NCBI GenBank assembly: GCA_024278435.1
Contig: JAJRTD010000003.1
Location: 1 to 5,395, forward strand
Reading direction: 5' to 3'
DNA: 5,395 bases
Source: Gammaproteobacteria bacterium
GTDB lineage: Bacteria > Pseudomonadota > Gammaproteobacteria > SZUA-229
The stretch's first letter is position 1; the number at the start of each line of letters is the position of its first letter. Below the pieces are notes generated by a model. The model searched no databases, was not told the DNA's origin, and was given only the letters and a program-made list of their open reading frames with translations. A program made the position numbers and the translations under genes. This document shows positions 5,329 to 5,395 of this stretch, in pieces.

Positions 5329-5395
5329 TTAAATATTCTGTAAATCGTCCGGGAAAAACTGCATTGCTTCGGCCACCGTGTAAAATGAGCCAAAA
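5329..5395 (-). CDS. folC: Folylpolyglutamate/dihydrofolate synthase, C-terminal end only
   Basis: Seen: the right edge holds an open minus-strand frame of 21 codons ending at TAA (5329-5331). It contains FGSFYTVAEAM followed by a short tail (QFFPDDLQNI). FGSF-TVA is the characteristic C-terminal motif of FolC, which adds glutamates to folates (and makes dihydrofolate from dihydropteroate in many bacteria). The neighbour order folC-dedD-cvpA-purF is exactly as expected. The rest of the gene lies outside the window, so nothing can be said about its active site. The reading is short but the motif and position agree. Confidence 0.85.
   Translation of the reverse strand, partial: FGSFYTVAEAMQFFPDDLQNI

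Overview
The window looks like a chromosomal segment from a gammaproteobacterium. The main evidence is the minus-strand order folC (end only) - SPOR/dedD - cvpA - purF, which is the classic gammaproteobacterial arrangement. A metZ-type O-succinylhomoserine sulfhydrylase start at the left edge recalls the purF-metZ proximity of Pseudomonas-like genomes. Base composition is moderate and even across the genes. I see no mobile element, CRISPR array, tRNA or rRNA, and I cannot name a genus.

Layout, left to right. Positions 1-230 (minus) hold the first 76 codons of metZ, cut by the window edge. Just upstream on the same strand is a short YkuD-fold L,D-transpeptidase-like gene with no export signal (245-727), 14 nt from metZ and probably co-transcribed with it. 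A 130-nt divergent promoter region (731-860) separates these from a plus-strand pair: an unnamed multi-pass membrane protein (861-1544) and an unnamed 90-residue protein (1541-1813) that overlap by ATGA. The pair converges on a minus-strand exported SIMPL-domain (DUF541/YggE-like) gene (1881-2567). The 67-nt convergent gap carries two interleaved hairpins, one per direction. Further right on the minus strand are purF (2702-4195), cvpA (4210-4716), a dedD-like SPOR protein (4810-5301) and the last 21 codons of folC (5329-5395).

Function. PurF makes the committed step of purine synthesis, FolC makes folylpolyglutamates that carry one-carbon units for purines, and MetZ feeds methionine synthesis, so much of the window is biosynthetic housekeeping. 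The SPOR protein and the YkuD-fold enzyme concern peptidoglycan and division. CvpA is an inner-membrane protein and the SIMPL protein is an envelope protein. cvpA-purF has its own good sigma70-like promoter (perfect TATAAT at 4746-4751) between dedD and cvpA, overlapped by a degenerate PurR-like sequence.

I found no clear undescribed multi-gene defence or mobile system. The points most worth a second look are the signal-less YkuD enzyme with Ile where a His is usual in the catalytic motif, the translationally coupled pair of unknown function, and the interlocked opposing terminators.
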